A stretch of 64,000 bases of DNA from Arenibacter arenosicollis (GCF_014397245.1 NZ_JACLHY010000009.1:62001-126000); one strand, 5' to 3'; counted from the stretch's first letter, positions 16,340 through 25,286 are shown. Numbers and translations are program-made. Notes: generated by a model not told the origin, from the sequence alone.

Positions 16340-16889
16340 GAGGGGGGTCCTGGAATGAAATTATTTAGAATTATATAGAATATTGTATGTAGTCTAAATA
16401 GGATTTAGATCTTGGAATTGTAAGGCTTTACTTATTTTAATTTTATCCGATGAAATGTTCAATATATCCGATGAAATACACGATTTTCTGCAATTTATTA
16501 CTTTCACAACAACATATAGGTATTACACAACAAAATTCTAAAAATTCCAATGTTACAACATATTTTTGATCTGATCAAGAGTCCCAAATCTTATCATTAC
16601 ATATATAAAAAGGCTGTGCAATTATATTGTATCGCCTTTTTTATTTTTGAATCCCACATATTGCAGGCAAAAACAGGAGAGCTGAAATATTGGTTAACTT
16701 GCCCACTTAAACCTAGAATTGGGTAGTGTTGGTGATAGGGCCGCAAATATGATGGTTTATGAGACTATTCGGGGAACAACAATAAGCCCGATTTAACGTT
16801 TGTAATATTGTGTACCATTATACCAAAGGCCATAAATAATAATAAAAATACTAAAGACTAATTAGAGAATTTTAGACAACAATTGAACA
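16340..16889. other. 550-base intergenic region
   Basis: This AT-rich gap holds a direct repeat of ATCCGATGAAAT (16445-16456 and 16465-16476), a possible 39-codon ORF (16450-16569) with no family resemblance, a TATTTTTG octamer at 16561-16568 and an orphan hairpin terminator at about 16608-16640. No convincing gene is seen. A short non-coding transcript ending at the hairpin is possible. Confidence 0.5.
16608..16640 (+). terminator. Orphan rho-independent terminator
   Basis: AAAAGGC pairs with GCCTTTT, with an inner TGCAAT/ATTGTA stem, followed by a T-rich run. The nearest upstream coding stop is about 270 bases away, so it may end the S24 transcript or a short RNA. Confidence 0.6.
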
Positions 16890-18854
16890 ATGGCGAAGTC
16901 TTTTAAAAAAATATTTGTTTCATTATTGATTTGTTCAGTGAGTTTTTGGTATCTACCAGCCCAAGATTCAGTTGCCAAGCCCAATCATTTTCAAGAGTTT
17001 CAAAATAAACAGGGCGTGCAGGAGAGATTCGATTATTTCTTTGGTACCACAAATCGCTATTCGGAAAATTCAGCCTATGACTGGCAGGCAACTGTAAATG
17101 TTTATCACAACAATGCACAAAAAGTCCAGGATACATTAAGCATAAGGAAATATGAGCTTATGCAATCCCAGCTTTATTATGATATAGGGGACTTTAGCAA
17201 AAGTGTGGCCATTGCAAACCAATTATACAAGAAAATTGAAAATTTGGATATGGAATCCAAAAAGATTCTATTGGATCTAATAGACAACAACTATGCTAAA
17301 TTGGGACTATATGATCGCCAATTTGAAATTAGAAATGAAAAAAAGAACTTAGGTCTTACGGACAAGGTTATTTTTTATGATATCTACTCCAACCTTGGAC
17401 TTCATAGAAAGGCTATGGATGACTATATCAAGGATAAGTTAAAAACTATTCGCGAGGACGACTATTATGGCCAGGCCCAATATCAGAGCAACGTTGGAAA
17501 CTATCTACTATTGGATATGTCCATACCTACTGCCTTAACTTATTATAAGAAGGCCAAAGGCTTTATTGATGTTTATCTAAATGACATAAGCAGGGAGAAA
17601 ACCGAACAGGAAATAAGTAATGGCAATTTATTAAAGGGAATCATTGAGGGAAATATTGGTAAATGTCATGCCCTCCTAAAGGAATATGATATTGCCATTC
17701 CATATTTGGAAAATTCCGTAACCTTGATCAACGAGTTCAACAAAGGCAAATTCTCTTCAGAAATGGTAGAGAATACCTTGGAATTGGCAGATTGCTATCT
17801 ACAGAAAGAAGATTACGAAAAAGCTAAGGAGTATCTTTTGAATGGATTAGATCCCGTAAAAATTGAAAATATTCTTAGAAAGAATAGATTATTGGCTTCA
17901 TACTATGACCGAATAGGGGATTTTAAAAATTCTGTTGAATATTTAAAGAGAAACGTAAGGATTAGAGATTCATTAAATAGGAATGAATCCTCTATGAAAA
18001 AGCAACAGTTGGCGGCTGTTGCAGGGCAGGAAATAGAATACTCCAAAAAGATGATGGAGCAGCAGAAGAAGGATTTGGAGCAATCCCGTAGCGACTTACA
18101 GGCCAAAGAGGAAAGAATCAACATTGTTTTTATTTCCTTGATTTTTACCCTTCTGGGATTTGCAGGCCTTGTATTTGCTTATTTAAAAAGTATTAAGAAC
18201 CAGCGATTGATAGCCGAGCAAAAGAGGATTATTGAGGCATCCTTGGTGGAAAAGGATTCACTTTTAAAAGAAATACACCATAGGGTAAAAAATAACCTAC
18301 AGATGGTTTCCAGCTTACTTAGTTTACAAACAAAAAATACCCGAAGCAAGGCCGCCATAGAGGCCCTTGAAGAAGGGAAGAGTAGGGTAAAGGCCATGGC
18401 GTTGATCCATCAAAAATTGTATCAGAATGATGATCTCTCGGTCATAGAAATGCAAGGTTATATAGAAAGCCTTATCAACAGTGTACAATCGGTTTACAAA
18501 AAAGGTGGCCATAATATAAATATTGCCATAGATGCCGAAGGCGTGGAATTGGATATTGACAGGGCCATTCCTTTTGGGCTTATTTTAAACGAATTGGTTT
18601 CCAATTCATTTAAGTATGCCTTCCCGGACGATGATGAAAATGGAAAAATTTATATCCATTTAAGGAAAACTGGGACTCAAGAAGGGTATTTTGAGTATAC
18701 CGATAATGGCATAGGATTACCGGAAGATACAGACGACAGGGCCAATTCCTCTATGGGAATCAGGCTAATGAATCGTCTGGTAAATCAACTTCAATCTACA
18801 TTAAATATTGATAAAACTTCAGAAGGAGTTCGTTTTTGGTTCAATTTTAAATAA
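16890..18854 (+). CDS. TPR-containing membrane sensor histidine kinase (HisKA_2 type)
   Basis: This 654-residue protein has a signal peptide (about 1-25) and a periplasmic TPR-rich region (about 60-370). A coiled coil (QKKDLEQSRSDLQAKEE) leads to one transmembrane helix (about 410-430). The cytoplasmic HisKA_2 dimerisation domain has EIHHRVKNNLQMVSSLLSLQ (His463/His464), and the HATPase domain has NELVSNSFKYAFP and DNGIGLPED. It should autophosphorylate in response to an envelope signal. No response regulator is adjacent, so it is an orphan kinase here. A UPF0173 hydrolase follows 24 bases later on the same strand and could be co-transcribed. Confidence 0.9.
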   Translation: MAKSFKKIFVSLLICSVSFWYLPAQDSVAKPNHFQEFQNKQGVQERFDYFFGTTNRYSENSAYDWQATVNVYHNNAQKVQDTLSIRKYELMQSQLYYDIGDFSKSVAIANQLYKKIENLDMESKKILLDLIDNNYAKLGLYDRQFEIRNEKKNLGLTDKVIFYDIYSNLGLHRKAMDDYIKDKLKTIREDDYYGQAQYQSNVGNYLLLDMSIPTALTYYKKAKGFIDVYLNDISREKTEQEISNGNLLKGIIEGNIGKCHALLKEYDIAIPYLENSVTLINEFNKGKFSSEMVENTLELADCYLQKEDYEKAKEYLLNGLDPVKIENILRKNRLLASYYDRIGDFKNSVEYLKRNVRIRDSLNRNESSMKKQQLAAVAGQEIEYSKKMMEQQKKDLEQSRSDLQAKEERINIVFISLIFTLLGFAGLVFAYLKSIKNQRLIAEQKRIIEASLVEKDSLLKEIHHRVKNNLQMVSSLLSLQTKNTRSKAAIEALEEGKSRVKAMALIHQKLYQNDDLSVIEMQGYIESLINSVQSVYKKGGHNINIAIDAEGVELDIDRAIPFGLILNELVSNSFKYAFPDDDENGKIYIHLRKTGTQEGYFEYTDNGIGLPEDTDDRANSSMGIRLMNRLVNQLQSTLNIDKTSEGVRFWFNFK

Positions 18855-18878
18855 ATTTGAATTAAAACAGTTCAACTT

Positions 18879-19559
18879 ATGCAAATTACTTTTCTAGGTC
18901 ACGCTTCCCTGCTAATTACAACTGCAGGCAAAAGAATATTGGTAGACCCCTTTATTACCGGGAATGAAAAAGCTTCTGGGAAAATTGATATAAAAAATTT
19001 AAAACCCGATTATATCCTGGTTACCCATGCCCATCAAGATCATATTTTGGATGTAGAGGAAATTGGGAAAATGAATAATGCCACGGTAGTGAGCAATTTT
19101 GAAATTGCAACCTATTATGAAAATAAAGGACTCAAAGCCCATCCCATGAATCATGGAGGCAGTTGGAAATTTGATTTTGGGACCCTGAAATATGTAAATG
19201 CCATTCATACCTCTTCCTTTCCTGATGGATCTTACGGGGGTCAACCTGGCGGATTTGTTTTATCTTCTGAAGGTAAACATGTCTATATTGCGGGAGATAC
19301 GGCATTGACTATGGATATGAAGCTTATCCCAATGTCTTTTAAATTAGACCTCGCAATATTACCAGTTGGGGATAATTTTACCATGGGGGTGGACGATGCC
19401 ATTAAAGCCTCCGATTTTGTTGAGTGCTCTAAGGTTTTGGGCTACCATTACGATACCTTCGGGTATATAGTAATAGATCATAAAGAATCCATTCAAAAAT
19501 TTTCCAAGCTTGGGAAGGATTTAATATTGTTGGAAATAGGGGAGTCTTTAGAAGTTTAA
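18879..19559 (+). CDS. UPF0173-type metal-dependent hydrolase (metallo-beta-lactamase fold)
   Basis: The 226-residue protein is a compact MBL-fold hydrolase: FLGHASLLI at the start, metal-binding THAHQDHILD, then HTSSFPDG, IAGDTALTMDMKLI and GYHYDTFGYI at the end. These are hallmarks of the UPF0173/YtkL group, whose substrate is unknown. It is convergent with the SDR gene, the stop codons abutting without a gap. Confidence 0.88.
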   Translation: MQITFLGHASLLITTAGKRILVDPFITGNEKASGKIDIKNLKPDYILVTHAHQDHILDVEEIGKMNNATVVSNFEIATYYENKGLKAHPMNHGGSWKFDFGTLKYVNAIHTSSFPDGSYGGQPGGFVLSSEGKHVYIAGDTALTMDMKLIPMSFKLDLAILPVGDNFTMGVDDAIKASDFVECSKVLGYHYDTFGYIVIDHKESIQKFSKLGKDLILLEIGESLEV

Positions 19560-20353
19560 CTATCTCACTTTATTTCGTAGTACCACCTTGTGTAGCAGTA
19601 TAGGGAAAAATCTTTTTAAATAGATACCCATCACTTCCTTCCGACCAATGTAAACTTCGAATTTTTCGTTTTCAATAGCCTTCACCATCTTTTTGGCAAA
19701 GACCTGGGGAGATAACCCATTTCTTGTGGCAGTATCATTGTCTACTTGGGGAGTGCCATCTGCAGTAAGGGCATTTATCGCTACATTGGTATTTACAAAA
19801 CCGGGACACACTAAGGTAACCTTTAGGTTGTCCTTTTCGTGTTCCATACGTAGGACATCGAAAAAACCATGAAGAGCGTGTTTCGCCCCGCAATATCCTG
19901 AACGATAAGGAGATCCAAACTTTCCCATTAAACTGGTTACAGTAACAAAGTGGCCGTTTTTTTGGGACACAAAATGAGGAAGGATTGCTTTGGTAAGGGC
20001 GATGGTGCCCATATAATTTACGTCCATTAATTTCTTATATACTTCCAAATCCGTTTCCATAATTAAGGAACGTTGGCTAATACCTGCATTATTTATCAAT
20101 ATGTCTATTCGTCCATAGAAAGACAAAGCTTCATTTACCATTTCAGACATTTTATCCAGAGCTGCCAGATCTAGTGGGAGTATGGAGATATAATCCTTGT
20201 TTGGGCAACGATTCTTTACTAGTTGTAGATCTTTTAATTTTCTGGAAGAAATAACCAGTTTATAGCCCTTCATTTAAGTTCATAGGTCAGTGCTTCACCA
20301 ATGCCAGAGGAAGCTCCCGTTATCCAAACCATTTTGTTGACTTTTGTCGTCAT
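19560..20353 (-). pseudogene. Short-chain dehydrogenase/reductase with N-terminal frameshift
   Basis: The main open frame (19560-20273) encodes a typical SDR lacking its nucleotide-binding start. It has DILINNAGISQRS, the catalytic serine in VTSLMGKFGSP, and YCGAK. The missing start lies just upstream in another frame: an ATG at 20353 gives MTTKVNKMVWITGASSGIGE (the TGxxxGIG cofactor motif) and continues to YELK, then TGA. One extra A in the AAA at the junction would give ELK-M-KGYKLVISSRK and restore a normal protein of about 264 residues. So the gene carries a one-base deletion, or a sequencing error. Without the first 27 residues the product could not bind NAD(P) normally. The substrate is unknown. 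Confidence 0.8.
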
Positions 20354-20381
20354 TTTTTTCAGTTTAAGAAAAAAAGATAAC

Positions 20382-20389
20382 TAAATTTG
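20382..20389 (+). promoter_or_regulatory. Candidate -7 box (TAAATTTG) for menC operon
   Basis: TAAATTTG matches TAnnTTTG 12 bases before the chosen menC ATG, which would leave a very short leader. No well-placed TTG is seen upstream. Confidence 0.35.
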
Positions 20390-20401
20390 ATTTTATATTT
20401 C

Positions 20402-21457
20402 ATGAAAGCGACCTACAAAAAATACATTTTAGAATTTAAACGTCCCAGCGGTACTTCCAGGGGTATAATGACCCATAAAGAAACCTTCTTTATTATTTTG
20501 GAAAAGGATCAAAAATTCGGAATTGGGGAATGCGGTATTTTAAGGGGGCTAAGTGTTGATGATGTCCCAGACTATGAAGAAAGGCTAAAATGGACCTGCC
20601 ATAATATCCATTTGGGGAAAGAAAGACTATGGAACGCTTTAATGGATTACCCGAGTATTCAGTTTGGGGTGGAGCAAGCTTTTTTATCCCTAAATTCCAA
20701 AGATCCATTTTTACTTTATCCTTCAGAATTCACGGAAAACAATCGGCCCATAGCAATCAACGGACTGATTTGGATGGGAGATGAACATTTTATGCATCAA
20801 CAAATCCAACAAAAGTTGGAGGAAGGCTTCAAATGCTTAAAATTAAAAATTGGAGCAATAGATTTTGAGAAAGAAACAGCCCTTTTAGAATCCATTCGAA
20901 ATAAATACAGCGAAAAGGAAATTGAACTAAGGGTCGATGCCAATGGCGCTTTTCTTGCCTCGGAGGCCATGGATAAACTGGAACGCCTTTCTCAATTTGA
21001 TCTACACTCCATAGAGCAGCCTATAAAGGCTGGGAAGCCCGATGAAATGAGAAAATTGTGCTCAAATACGCCCATTCCAATTGCTTTGGACGAGGAGCTT
21101 ATTGGAGTAACACATGTAACGGAAAAGGAGAATCTGCTACAAACTATAAAACCAGAATATATAATCCTAAAACCAAGTTTAATCGGTGGATTCAAGGGAA
21201 GCTTGGAGTGGATTGAAATAGCAGAAGAACGCAATATAAAATGGTGGGTTACCAGTGCATTGGAAAGTAATATTGGTCTTAACGCCATTGCCCAGTGGAC
21301 CTATACATTAAATAATAACTTACCTCAGGGACTGGGTACCGGAGGTTTGTACAACAATAATTTTGACAGTCCGTTAACCGTGGAGAATGGCACTTTAAAG
21401 TACGCAAATAACAAGGTTTGGGAAACTAATTTAATACAGAGCATATATGTATATTGA
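20402..21457 (+). CDS. menC: o-Succinylbenzoate synthase
   Basis: Enolase-superfamily enzyme that dehydrates SHCHC to o-succinylbenzoate in menaquinone synthesis. Active-site elements are visible in order: the lysine motif CLKLKIG, metal-binding RVDANG, SIEQPI and ALDEEL, and the second-base lysine in ILKPSLIGGF. The ATG at 20402 (MKATYKKYILEF) is preferred to an in-frame TTG at 20387. Dipeptide epimerases share the fold, but the menE gene two genes downstream supports the OSBS assignment. Its end overlaps the next gene by 11 bases, indicating an operon of menC, CPBP protease and menE. Confidence 0.88.
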   Translation: MKATYKKYILEFKRPSGTSRGIMTHKETFFIILEKDQKFGIGECGILRGLSVDDVPDYEERLKWTCHNIHLGKERLWNALMDYPSIQFGVEQAFLSLNSKDPFLLYPSEFTENNRPIAINGLIWMGDEHFMHQQIQQKLEEGFKCLKLKIGAIDFEKETALLESIRNKYSEKEIELRVDANGAFLASEAMDKLERLSQFDLHSIEQPIKAGKPDEMRKLCSNTPIPIALDEELIGVTHVTEKENLLQTIKPEYIILKPSLIGGFKGSLEWIEIAEERNIKWWVTSALESNIGLNAIAQWTYTLNNNLPQGLGTGGLYNNNFDSPLTVENGTLKYANNKVWETNLIQSIYVY

Positions 21458-22406
21458 ACAAGGATATAAAGGAAATCACGAATCTTGGAGGTATTTGGTA
21501 GGAATTGTGATCATATTTATTGGATGGCAACTTTTAGGTTCAATTCCATTGCTTGGGGTCATCATTGTGAAGTCTCTTGGAGGAGAAACCTTTCCTACGG
21601 ATGTCACTGGGATGTCCAAAATGGTAGGAAGCAACCTATTTCTATTTTTAATGTTGATTTCTTTTGTTTTTGGTCTTTTGGCAACCTTTCTTACCGTTAA
21701 ATTTGTACATCGCCAAACCATAGTTTCCCTTACCACCAGCAGAAATAGGATAGATTGGAAAAGAGTTTTCTTTGCTTTCGGGCTTTGGGGATTGATTACT
21801 ATTTTAATAACTGGAGTGGACATTTATATGTCCCCTGAGGATTATGTTTTCAATTTTAATGCGAAACCCTTTATTATTTTGTGCCTTATCTCAGTGTTTT
21901 TGATTCCACTCCAAACAAGTTTTGAAGAATATTTTATGCGCGGATATCTCATGCAGGGCATAGGGTTAATGGCAGGTAAAAGATGGGTGCCATTGGTAAT
22001 CACCTCAATGATTTTTGGATTGTTGCATCTTTTTAATCCTGAGGTTGAAAAATTGGGGTACGGAATAATGGTCTATTATATTGGTACTGGATTTTTTCTT
22101 GGAATATTAACGCTAATGGACGAAGGATTGGAATTGGCCATAGGTTTCCATGCGGCCAATAATTTATTGACGGCCCTCTTAGTAACCGCAGATTGGACTG
22201 CCTTTCAGACCGAATCCCTTTATCGGGATATATCGGAACCTAAGTTGGGCTGGGATGTTTTTTTACCAGTTTTGGTAATATATCCCATTTTATTGATTGT
22301 ATTTTCCAAAAAATATGGCTGGACCGATTGGAAGGAGCGGCTTGCTGGTGATGTGCAAAGTATTGAAACGGTACAACTAGTTGAAGAAAGTGAGTCCAAT
22401 CTATAA
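21447..22406 (+). CDS. CPBP-family intramembrane metalloprotease
   Basis: The 319-residue polytopic membrane protein (about eight helices) has the CPBP/ABI glutamic-type protease motifs: FEEYFMRGYLMQG (EExxxR), GLLHLFNP with the conserved His, and GFHAANN. Members include Rce1-like prenyl-protein proteases; bacterial substrates are mostly unknown. It overlaps menC by 11 bases and menE by about 17 bases. This tight embedding is found in other flavobacteria in my recollection and suggests co-expression with menaquinone synthesis, though not necessarily shared function. Confidence 0.87.
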   Translation: MYIEQGYKGNHESWRYLVGIVIIFIGWQLLGSIPLLGVIIVKSLGGETFPTDVTGMSKMVGSNLFLFLMLISFVFGLLATFLTVKFVHRQTIVSLTTSRNRIDWKRVFFAFGLWGLITILITGVDIYMSPEDYVFNFNAKPFIILCLISVFLIPLQTSFEEYFMRGYLMQGIGLMAGKRWVPLVITSMIFGLLHLFNPEVEKLGYGIMVYYIGTGFFLGILTLMDEGLELAIGFHAANNLLTALLVTADWTAFQTESLYRDISEPKLGWDVFLPVLVIYPILLIVFSKKYGWTDWKERLAGDVQSIETVQLVEESESNL

Positions 22407-23463
22407 AAATATCCATCCTAAATCCAAATTCAACGGAATCCATTACGATTTTGTGGATTTAAAGGAATTGGCATACAGCCTGGTTAAGGAAGGACAGGAG
22501 TATGAAGTTGCAGTAGGCAATTTTCTTATGGACTGGCTGGATGATTCAGATTCCGTTCAAGTTAAAACTTCAGGCTCTACTGGCGTTCCGAAAATAATTT
22601 CCTTGAAAAAGGAGCATATGGTCAACTCCGCACTTGCCACAGGAACATTTTTTAATTTGGGACCTGGGGCAAAAGCCCTTAACTGTTTGTCCTCATATTT
22701 TATTGCTGGTAAAATGATGTTGGTCCGGGGCATGGTTCTAGGGTGGGAAATGGACTTTGTTGAACCTTCCACCCATCCACTGGAATTGAACTCCCAGCAT
22801 TATGATTTTGTGGCCATGGTACCTATGCAGGTCCAAAATTCAATATCTTATTTAGACCAAATCGGTACTTTAATAATAGGAGGTGCACCCATTTCATCTG
22901 AACTTAAAATAAGTTTAAGTAATGTAAACACCAGGGTTTTCGAAACTTATGGAATGACCGAAACCATTACTCATATAGCGGTAAAGGAGTTTGCCAATGA
23001 TTCTAATACCAACAATTTTAAAGCATTGCCAAATGTTGTTTTCACAAAAGATGAAAGGGATTGTCTAGTAATTGAAGCTCCTAAAGTTTCGGACGATATT
23101 ATAGTTACCAATGATGTGGTAAACCTTATGTCTTCTTCAGAATTCCAGTGGCTGGGCAGGTATGACAACGTCATTAATTCCGGGGGGATAAAAATAATTC
23201 CAGAGCAGTTGGAATTAAAGTTGTCGTCGTTAATAAATACAAGGTTTTTTGTCTCTGGACTCCCTGACGCCCAATTGGGCCAGAAAATGGTTTTGGTCGT
23301 CGAAGGAAATGTTGATGAGGAGCAATTACATGTGAATATCAAATCCCTAAACTCAATTTCTAAATTTGAAATTCCTAAAGAAATATTTAACGTACCAAAG
23401 TTCTTGGAGACGGGCAATGGAAAGGTAAATAGAACCGAAACTTTATTCAAATATAAGATATAG
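22390..23463 (+). CDS. menE: o-Succinylbenzoate-CoA ligase (AMP-binding)
   Basis: A short adenylate-forming enzyme (about 357 residues) that activates o-succinylbenzoate to its CoA thioester for menaquinone synthesis. Signatures: VKTSGSTGVPK (P-loop), YGMTETITHIA (aromatic/TxE motif), GRYDNVINSGGIKI (hinge) and the C-terminal lysine in GNGKVNRTE. Bacteroidota MenE proteins are shorter than the roughly 450-residue E. coli enzyme. No ATG is available at the N-terminus; either TTG at 22381 or GTG at 22390 is the start. GTG (VSPIYKN) is chosen because a GAAGAAAG purine run precedes it. It overlaps the upstream gene. Confidence 0.87.
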   Translation: MSPIYKNIHPKSKFNGIHYDFVDLKELAYSLVKEGQEYEVAVGNFLMDWLDDSDSVQVKTSGSTGVPKIISLKKEHMVNSALATGTFFNLGPGAKALNCLSSYFIAGKMMLVRGMVLGWEMDFVEPSTHPLELNSQHYDFVAMVPMQVQNSISYLDQIGTLIIGGAPISSELKISLSNVNTRVFETYGMTETITHIAVKEFANDSNTNNFKALPNVVFTKDERDCLVIEAPKVSDDIIVTNDVVNLMSSSEFQWLGRYDNVINSGGIKIIPEQLELKLSSLINTRFFVSGLPDAQLGQKMVLVVEGNVDEEQLHVNIKSLNSISKFEIPKEIFNVPKFLETGNGKVNRTETLFKYKI

Positions 23464-23540
23464 AGGATCAGGGTTTTAAATTAAAATAATTACCTAAATT
23501 CAAGAATTGAATATTACTTTCAATTTAAAAAGATTACCAG

Positions 23541-23885
23541 ATGGTCAGGGTTTTAATCGCTATCATATTTTTTGGAGTTTTCTTTATAGGCACCTCTCAG
23601 GAAACTAAGATTACCATCAGCGGTAAGGTCACACATTTGGGCCAACCTTTGCCCAATGCCAATGTGGTCATCAAAGGTACCGCGAGTGGAACAAAAACGG
23701 ATGCCAAAGGAAAATACAGTATCGAAGTGTATTCTGGAAATATACTGGCATTTTCCTATTTGGGAATGCAAACTATTGAAGTAACTGTTGATGATTATAA
23801 CAATGTATTGGATATAAAGCTATCACAACATATAGAGGAATTGGATGAAGTTGTAGTAAAAAAGAGAAAGCGTAAAAGTCAATAA
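23541..23885 (+). CDS. Carboxypeptidase-regulatory-like domain protein; first part of a split TonB-plug protein
   Basis: The 114-residue product has a signal peptide (MVRVLIAIIFFGVFFIG) and one CarboxypepD_reg-like beta-sandwich (ISGKVTHLGQPLPNANVVIK, FSYLGMQTIEV), then LDEVVVKKRKRKSQ, the linker that normally precedes a TonB plug. It stops at TAA 23883-23885, but the same frame continues open for about 19 codons to the ATG of the next gene. The two are therefore almost certainly one gene, divided by a single CAA-to-TAA change. The product as read could still be exported, but would lack the plug. Confidence 0.7.
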   Translation: MVRVLIAIIFFGVFFIGTSQETKITISGKVTHLGQPLPNANVVIKGTASGTKTDAKGKYSIEVYSGNILAFSYLGMQTIEVTVDDYNNVLDIKLSQHIEELDEVVVKKRKRKSQ

Positions 23886-23942
23886 GAACTACTGGTAGAT
23901 TACCCCACCAACACTAACTTAATTAAGTCCTCATGGGGAATT

Positions 23943-25286
23943 ATGGACAAGGACCGGACTTCATATTCGATGCGGGTCATTGATGGTAAAAATCTAATGC
24001 CAGCAGGGACAGATTTTTTGGATGCCCTACTTGTATGGGTTCCTAACATGGTAATTGACAGGGTAACTAACCCCTTGGACCCTCGTGTTTATCTGCCGCA
24101 ATATGCAAGTACAAAAGGCTCAGTCATTTTTGATGTTGACGGCTTTGTATATGAACAGGCCCCGACATTTATTTCAGTTCATGATATTGAACGTGTTGCG
24201 GTACTTACCCGTAACGGTGCATTTTCTAGATATGGTCCTAGAGGTGCTGGCGGAGTCATTATTATAAATACCAAGGAGCAGACCCGCATAGATGAACTAG
24301 GGGTAGAGAAAATCTACAATAATTCTGGATTAAGGGATAGTATTTATGATCAGTTGGCAGTAAAACGGGCATATTCTCCAGAAATTCCTGAGTATATTTT
24401 AGAATATTCGTTGGCCGATTCGGAAGAAAAAGCCTATCGATTATTTAAAAATCAAAAAACAAGGTTTAGCAACTCTCCCTATTATTTACTCGACATTTCC
24501 GAATATTTCAGGACCACTTGGGGCAATACCAAAAAATGCTTAGCAATTCTGGATACTATGGCACATCAATTTGCCCATGATGCCATGGCGCTAAAGGCAT
24601 TGGCCTACAGGTATGAAAAATTAAGATTTTCGGAAAATGCCTTACAGCAATACTTGAAAGTGTTGAAGCTTAGGCCTAGGGATGCCCAGTCGCACAGGGA
24701 TGTGGCTAATGCCTATGAAGATATAGGGAATTACCAAAAGGCATTACATATTTATACCCGTTATGAGCTTGCTGTTAACGACTTAGACTCTGTTCCCTTT
24801 GACAGATGCAGTACGGATGAGCTTATGAACACAGAACGGATGAATATAATAAACTTGTATAGGGAGAAGTTTATATTGGAAAGTGAGGTGGTGAAGGACA
24901 ATTCTGAAAATCCAAAGACCAGGGTAGTTATAGAATGGAACAATAATGCAGCCGAATTTGAATTACAATTTATTGATCCTGAAAAGTATTATGATAGTTG
25001 GGAATATACTATTGAATCTAAGGAAGCCCAATTGTCCGCAGAAATTTTAAAAGGATACTCTAGTAAACAATTCTTTTTGGACGACGAACTAAAAGGGGAA
25101 TGGGTGGTTAATATTTCTTACTTCGGAAACGGAACGCAAGACCCAACATACCTAAAAGTAACTACATTTTTTGATTATGGCACTTCGGCCCAAAGAAAGT
25201 CGATGAAAGTTTTTAAACTTACCCATACTAATGATGATGTATACCTGTTTACCATCAATACGGAGTTAAAATTATTTATTGAATAA
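23943..25286 (+). CDS. TonB-receptor plug-like domain with TPR repeats; second part of a split gene
   Basis: The 447-residue product has a plug-like domain (about 1-120; GSVIFDVDGFVYEQAP, DIERVAVLTRNGAFSRYGPRGAGGVIIINTK), a TPR region (about 195-280; DAQSHRDVANAYEDIGNYQKAL) and a beta-rich tail. It has no outer-membrane barrel. It is in the same frame as the preceding gene; codons between TAA 23883 and ATG 23943 read ELLVDYPTNTNLIKSSWGI without a stop. GGGGA lies just before the ATG, but without the upstream signal peptide the product would stay in the cytoplasm, so it is probably non-functional alone. Flavobacterial relatives look like single-chain surface or periplasmic scaffold proteins. 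Confidence 0.65.
   Translation: MDKDRTSYSMRVIDGKNLMPAGTDFLDALLVWVPNMVIDRVTNPLDPRVYLPQYASTKGSVIFDVDGFVYEQAPTFISVHDIERVAVLTRNGAFSRYGPRGAGGVIIINTKEQTRIDELGVEKIYNNSGLRDSIYDQLAVKRAYSPEIPEYILEYSLADSEEKAYRLFKNQKTRFSNSPYYLLDISEYFRTTWGNTKKCLAILDTMAHQFAHDAMALKALAYRYEKLRFSENALQQYLKVLKLRPRDAQSHRDVANAYEDIGNYQKALHIYTRYELAVNDLDSVPFDRCSTDELMNTERMNIINLYREKFILESEVVKDNSENPKTRVVIEWNNNAAEFELQFIDPEKYYDSWEYTIESKEAQLSAEILKGYSSKQFFLDDELKGEWVVNISYFGNGTQDPTYLKVTTFFDYGTSAQRKSMKVFKLTHTNDDVYLFTINTELKLFIE

Noticed and set aside
16445-16476. CRISPR-like repeat
   Set aside because: Only two 12-base copies; too short and without spacers or Cas genes.
16450-16569. 39-codon frame after the S24 gene
   Set aside because: No homology by eye, no ribosome-binding site, and it includes the direct repeats; more likely non-coding.
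20266-20280. Programmed -1 frameshift in the SDR gene
   Set aside because: The junction CTTAAAT does not fit an X-XXY-YYZ slippery heptamer and no downstream pseudoknot is evident; a deletion is simpler.
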